Below are positions 57,536 to 64,000 of a DNA stretch of 64,000 nt, piece by piece (the stretch's first letter is position 1; every line of letters starts with the position of its first letter). The DNA is from Arabidopsis thaliana (Eukaryota > Streptophyta > Magnoliopsida > Brassicales > Brassicaceae). The notes beneath the pieces are model-generated. The model searched no databases, had not been told where the DNA came from, and saw only the letters and a program-made list of their open reading frames with translations. Location of the stretch: positions 22,323,835-22,387,834 of the forward strand of contig NC_003076.8 in assembly GCF_000001735.4 (NCBI RefSeq), read 5' to 3'. The position numbers and the translations under genes were made by a program.

Positions 57536-57953
57536 ATGAGTGGTTTTAGAGCTTTCAAAGCACAAGTGCCTATTGAATGGAGCCAGAGCTTGTACATAAC
57601 CTTAGTAAGAGGTCTCCCTGGAACAAGGAAGCTTCACAGACGAACACTTGAAGCTATGGGACTTCGTAGATGTCATCGTACTGTTTTGCATTCAAACAAT
57701 TCATCCATTAGGGGAATGATTGATCAGGTTCTCTTCCTTTATCTTTTTATCTATTCTCATTTGTCATAAAATCCTAGATTTCAAAATTGTGATGGTTGGT
57801 TTTGCCTCTATGTAGGTTAAAAGGATGGTTGTTGTTGAAACAGAAGAAATGTACAATGCTCGTAAAGAAGCAGAAGCCAACCACAAAGCTTTGCGCCCGC
57901 CTCTCGTTGTCAGTCATTCGAGTCCTGCAACAGATTCATCCAACATGTCTTGA
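57536..57953 (+). CDS. Ribosomal protein uL30, mitochondrial type
   Basis: Two exons, 57536-57727 and 57816-57953, give 109 residues. The L30 core reads LYITLVRGLPGTRKLHRRTL and then EAMGLRRCHRTVLHSNNSSI, RGMIDQVKRMVVVETEEMYN; the GLPGTR...RRTLEALGL pattern is that of the short bacterial-type L30. A Ser-rich tail follows. A leader intron (57280 to about 57499) probably exists: CTCAAG|GTACTC to GGTTACAG. It is a structural protein of the large subunit; mitochondrial placement rests on bacterial-type sequence with no plastid transit peptide. Confidence 0.9.
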
Positions 57954-58440
57954 GAGTACTTTCATAAGATGGTAAGCTCTTCTACCGTCAGTTCGATAAG
58001 ATCCGCTTGGATATTGTAGGCGGCTTATGTTTAAGTTCTCTCTAAAGGTGTCCAGGAAGTAAACTAGTCCTAGACGCTTGATAAGAAATGTTGGTATCAG
58101 TGTGTTTGGTGCCTCTTTATGTTTTTTGTATACACTGGATACTTGTGTATGTTTTGCTCTCATTCTGTCAATCTCAAATCTATCGGTTTTTTTTTTTTTT
58201 TGTGGCCAATGTTTCAAGATTGAGAATGTGAAAGTTGATTCTCAAAAAAGTTACCTTTCAATTTGATTAATGAAAGTAGTGAGAGAAAGATAGATGCTGA
58301 AATAATCATAACTTAATATATATGTTACAGATGAAGAACCAAAATGTATGATGACAATTGTAATGTATCAAAGAATTGAAATTTGAAATACAAAACCTAT
58401 ACTATGCAAACTACAAATTCTACAATGCATCAGTCATTCA

Positions 58441-59558
58441 TCACTGAGGAACGTCTGTTGGTGTGACCCAAAACATCTGACAATTCCAAGATCTTGGCTG
58501 GTAAATTTTCATGATTTGCTTACTCTCCCATTCAAAAACGCTCAGATTCTGAGGCCCTGATCCTCCTACACTTGGATCATCACCATCAATGAAATAAACT
58601 GAGTTGTCTTTGAAAAATCCTCTCTCACCTGCTAAAACAGCTATACATCTACCTTGAGGGCTCAAGAACAAAGCTTTTCCTCTCAAGCTCATCACCTTTG
58701 TCCATTCGTTAGTCTCGCGATTGAATTCGTAAATCTCGAAAGAGGTTTCGAAATCACAATCGTCGTTAAGCTCCAGCTTCTTTAGGACCACCCACAGTTC
58801 GTCGTAATCCGACTCTGCCAAGTATTTCTTGCAAGAGTCGTACCGAAACGGCGAGGTGCTGCATAAAGGAGTAGCTTTTGGGTTGTTAGCACTAAGCTCA
58901 CAGTGATATATCTCTCCGAGTCTGTCGATGGCAAAGAAGACGCCATTGCAGAACACAATGTCATCGACAGAAGAGGCAACAGACTCCAAATCCGTCCATT
59001 GTTTATCTCCGCGTCTGCAGAACGCTAGCTTCCTATCAGTGTTGTAGATTACGAGCACAACCCATTCATCGTCTAATAGACTCGTTGAAGAGACTGCTTT
59101 CTTTATAAAGTTCTTTAGGGCTTCAGAGTCTGGAATGATGGCTTGAGACTGAAGCAACCGCTGAACATCCTCAAAAGATATCAAAGGAGGCAGAGAAGTA
59201 ACGCTTTTGGTAACGGGTTTCTTAAATGAACCTCAAACGGGAAAGAAGCACTGACCGTCAACAAAAACCCTAGTGTACTGCCACAAACCCACGCTTGTTG
59301 GTTCCCTGAGAAACCCAACTTTCCCGGAGACAAAACTCTAAACTGGTCGGAGAATCGGATTTCTTCATTGGAAGAGAGATGGGAAATAAACAGAAAAGGA
59401 GAAAACGTCCGGCTGTAGTATACGGCCGAAGAAGAATCCTTCCAAGAAGAACAGACCGTGGCACAGTTTAGAATGTCTCTGGCGTCGTTTAGGTTGTGGA
59501 ATACAGTGTTGAGAAGCTCCGGAAGAAACTCTGACCACGACGAAGAAGGTAGAGCCAT
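58441..59558 (-). CDS. F-box/DUF295 protein gene with a frameshift
   Basis: An F-box (SEFLPELLNTVFHNLNDARD then ILNCATVCSSWK) is followed by a DUF295 (SKIP23-like) domain with LAFCRRGDKQWTDL, IVFCNGVFFAIDRLGEIYHC and the C-terminal CIYFIDG-like SVYFIDGDD. Such proteins are SCF ubiquitin ligase adaptors. The frame breaks near 59214-59217: AACCCGTTACC has one base too few for the family's NP-x-TK reading, so frame one stops at 59181 while the rest of the domain continues in another frame. A GT...AG pair (59255-59221) would restore a 360-residue frame, but an intron of 35 nt is shorter than plants normally splice. It is probably a recent pseudogene or an allele-specific null. Confidence 0.75.
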
Positions 59559-59912
59559 TATTTACGAGGGTACAGAGAAACCGGAGCTTATGGAAAAAAA
59601 AGAAGAGAACTGTTCTTATATAGCCAGTAGAAACTTGGGATCCAAGGAACCGTGGGGAGCAAGTTTGACTAATTACCATACTCGGCAACTTGTGCGTTTA
59701 CTTTAAGCTAAAGCCAATCGAAAGATTCCAAAATCCATAAACAAGCCCATTAATATTTTAAGATCCAATAAGTTTCATGATTCACATAGACTTTCACCAG
59801 TAAGTAGAAACTGGTCAAAGTAAAACAAAGCCTGCCAAATTTAATCTAAAGCCGATTCACTAAATCCATTAATATCACACAATCTTATGGAAAACCATTA
59901 AAATAACCGCCA

Positions 59913-60938
<1,026 letters not shown>

Positions 60939-61633
60939 CTTACTTTATTATCAGATTATACGGTCGGCGATTGGAAACAAGAACTTCGATCTGCGATATA
61001 AGCGAAGCCCTAAGAGAGATTCGCGGGATTGCAGAACTTGAGGGTTTGAGGGAGAGAGAGAGACTCGGCAGAGAATAAAAAAGACTGAAACCACTATCTT
61101 TGGTCGCATCGGATTCTTGTTTATCTAACGGTTCATAATCATTGATCTATATCATTCGACGGCTGTGAGTGAGTATAATCTCTAACTTAAAATGATGTCG
61201 TTTTAGCATTCTTAATGGGCTCAAATGGGCTGGTTACTTCTGTGTCTACCCAAGAATTTTAAAATGTGAAAATCTCAGCTTTCGAGTAGATTTGTTTGAG
61301 TTGGGAAAAGTGAAGATGTTCAAAGTGAACCGTTTGATTTTGATCAAACCAGTAAAGATTTCAATTGTTTAATATGGTTTTGTTGTGTGACCTTTTACAA
61401 TTAGCCAACTTGAGTTTTAGAGGTTTTGATGAGTTGTTTATTCACGGTTGTAAAATTAACAAAGTACAAAGATTCTAAAAATCCGTAACCAGATACCATT
61501 AATATCATAATTCATAAGATCCAATCACTCATGAGTCATTTACACACACGATAACCGACCATGATTTAAACTTCAAGTAATTTTGCTTGAAGAAAGTAGT
61601 CAAATATCACAAAGCCAGCCAAATTATTCCTAA

Positions 61634-62237
61634 TTAAAGCCCATTATGATCGAAAAGCATATAAGACCACTGACGCTGATTTGCTCGTAGACCACCACTC
61701 ATCGCCCGGCACGCATCTATCACATCTCCATCTTCCATATCAAGCTTTAAAATTGGAGAATCTTGGTTTAGTAAATGATACACTTTTGACAAACATATAA
61801 ATTGTAAAAGGGAAATGAAAAAGAGAGTGATTTGCCTCATCTGGAGTCTCCAGGCCACCTATACGAGCTCCATTAAAAATGAAAGCGAATGCGTCTAATT
61901 TCAAACCTCGGCGGTCGCAGTAAACATACATGAGCTTTTTAAGTGGAGCGCTTTTTTTGTTCTTAAATAAGACTTCGTCTCCATCCTTAGTATCACCAAT
62001 CAAGAAAAAAGATTTTAATCACTCTATACTTTAGATCATCACAGTTTGGAAAAGAGTATCATCAAAGTTTTCATATCAAGAAACTGTATATATAGTATTA
62101 TCAACCAAGCAGCAACGACAGAAAATTTCAAGGAGATTAAAGAGGGAACACAGTGAAAAAACCTGGCTCTTGACCTTGAGAATGACATGAGCTTCTTGTT
62201 CTTGGTCGATGGGCTTGTCATCTTGAGGGTTAGACAT
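61634..62237 (-). CDS. SUMO3: SUMO3, divergent SUMO paralogue
   Basis: Three exons, 62237-62163, 61985-61836 and 61744-61634, give 111 residues with the same intron positions as SUMO2. MSNPQDDKPIDQEQEAHVIL opens it, the fold is kept (FKNKKSAPLKKLMYVYCDRR, LETPDELDMEDGDVIDA), and the processing Gly-Gly is at 92-93 (AMSGG), followed by a long LRANQRQWSYMLFDHNGL extension. Arabidopsis SUMO3 is weakly expressed, salicylic-acid inducible and promotes defence, and forms chains poorly. Intron 2 uses a GC donor (GATGAG|GCAAAT) where SUMO2 has GT. SUMO2 lies 0.7 kb downstream, on the same strand, as a tandem duplicate. Confidence 0.97.
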
Positions 62238-64000
62238 CTTTCCTTTTATCAGATTTTATGAAACAAAAACTCCAGTCTGTGAGAAATACGAAGGCCTGAT
62301 AGAGAGATTCACAATACAGTATTGCAAAATAAGGGGTTGACTTTTGAGAAAGAGAGACTTGTCAAAAAAGTGACTGAAACCAGTTCTTGATCGCACTCAC
62401 TTTTGATCTACAGATTCTTGTGGTGATATATCGAACGGCTCATAATCATTGTAGCTTATCATCCGACGGCTAGGAGAGCGTGGAATTCGTACATGAAAAC
62501 ACTGCCGTTTAATCAAGCATTCGTAATGGGCTATTGGGCTGGTTTAAGATCAAATATGCTCATATGTGGGCTTAATTACTTCTACACAGTATATAAAGTT
62601 GGAACCCATTTTCGTGAACCGACCAAATAGTTTTTAGAAAATTTATAAATCATATTTAAAAATAAAATCTAATTACCACGGTAATCTAATAATTTCAAAA
62701 AAAATACAACAGTTAGAAACTTTTAAAAATCTTAGCAAACATAACTTTTGTGGTATTTTAAAAAGAAACTCAAAATTATGATATTATTTGACAAAGTTTA
62801 GGGCAAGCTCTCTTTATAAAATTTATATATTTCTTGATGTTCTAAACTTCTAATGCATGCATGGTTATTATTTAATATTAAAAAATAATGTACGTCGACC
62901 GTCATAGTGTGTAAATGGTTAGTCTATGTTTCGTGACGACTTCTATTTCGGCCCGACATAATATATTTCCAGTTTTTAATTTGATAAACTAATAGGCATT
63001 GTATCGTAACGTAAAGATCAGGGACAATGCTAACATTCCTATCTAAAACTCAATTTGTTGGACAGCATCCAAGTGACCTACCACATTGAATTCTTTCTCT
63101 TGGTTGATAAGAAACTAATAATGATGATGTTATATTTATACGAATATATTAGTTAACGTTTATATTTAGAAATTCGTCATAAACTCATAATAGTTACAAA
63201 TAAGTCAATCTGAAGGTGACACACCTCTCTGGATATTATAATGTTTTCAATTTTCATATGGACTTGTCATTGTGTTTCATTTTCAATTTCATGTACCGAC
63301 TTAAGACTTAAGGGCCTTGTCGAAACATACCGTACGATGTCGACAACCTCCATAGATACATTATTAAATTATTGTTACTTTCATAATCCAAAAATTAAAT
63401 TGTTATACTAAAGTATATGTAAACCAGCATACATTGATACATATAAGATTACCACCTAGTGGACAAGTTGATACACAAACAAAAACATGTATATAATCAT
63501 CAAATACAATATTACCAAATGATGATGTCTATTATTTTCTCTTTTGATAGTGGAGTTATTATGATGTCTACTCTTAATTAGTTTCATTATTCAGGTCTCA
63601 ATCACCGAAGATAAAACTATATTTCAAACTGTAGTAGTAATTACCGTATGTGTATTAACATTCTATGCCTATATGTACATAACCGTTAATATTCGGCCAC
63701 AATTATTAAATTCAAATAAATCTAAAAAGCATCTTTCACCAAGTAATTAGTAAAACTAGCCGTAAATGTCATCCAAAATTCTTGGTTTTACATCAGAAGG
63801 AAACATTAATTGCTTAGCGATAGAGTTCTATTTGTATAGGACAACTAAACTCTACAAATATCGTTTTTTGTTTATCCATGGACGGAGATGGACCATTTAG
63901 ATTAATTCATTATTATACTACTGGAAAATAATTTGAGGTGTTTGCTTAGCTTAGCTAACCTTAAAATGTTCATTTTTCCTCCGCACATCTAAACGCGTTC
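62238..64000. other. SUMO3 promoter and AT-rich spacer
   Basis: Just upstream of SUMO3 lie TGGGCT motifs and AAACGGC-type boxes also present ahead of SUMO2. Beyond about 62650 the sequence is AT-rich with no gene, RNA or repeat that I can support. Confidence 0.5.

Overview
This window looks like nuclear DNA of a crucifer, almost certainly Arabidopsis thaliana chromosome 5. From memory of gene content and order it matches the interval of about AT5G55020 to AT5G55170; no database was searched. The composition is AT-rich. Genes have many short GT-AG introns, plant-only families are present (R2R3-MYB, STIG1-like, defensin-like), and exon joins were worked out by hand from splice sites and reading phase.

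Layout. 1-235: a decayed Ran GTPase relic on the + strand. 505-2414 (-): MYB120 with an intact miR159 site. 3893-7869 (-): bromodomain subunit BRD13. 8118-13910: a 5.8 kb AT-rich gene-poor stretch with transposon-like remnants. 13911-15907 (+): a GDSL lipase whose second intron holds an antisense tRNA-Phe; an identical tRNA-Phe lies at 16667-16739. 18245-22566 (+): Rab3GAP catalytic-subunit homologue. 23803-26575 (+): mitochondrial 2-oxoglutarate dehydrogenase E2. 27742-29224 (-): RAN4. 33018-34364 (-): MAPKKK15-type kinase. 37567-40830 (-): SWAP/surp splicing factor. 44036-44527 (+): STIG1-like protein. 45424-47875 (+): VTC5 with its ACG-initiated regulatory uORF. 48903-49133 (+): small L31-type ribosomal protein. 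49540-52194 (-): CNX5. 52749-56552: a tandem duplication carrying two defensin-like genes, an LEA-like gene and its broken copy, and a copied piece of CNX5 exon 1. 57536-57953 (+): mitochondrial-type ribosomal protein L30. 58441-59558 (-): an F-box/DUF295 gene with a frameshift. 59913-60938 and 61634-62237 (-): SUMO2 and SUMO3, a tandem pair. 62238-64000: AT-rich, no gene seen.

The genes are mostly independent housekeeping or regulatory loci, not a pathway cluster. The most informative signals concern how genes change. The CNX5-DEFL-LEA block was duplicated, with one intact and one broken LEA-like copy and with divergence confined to the mature defensin domain. RAN4 has lost the acidic Ran tail by frameshift. 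SUMO3 uses a GC-AG intron. A 401-bp non-autonomous hAT element keeps a perfect 8-bp target duplication. I saw no convincing wholly new biological system; the duplication block is the best candidate for follow-up.
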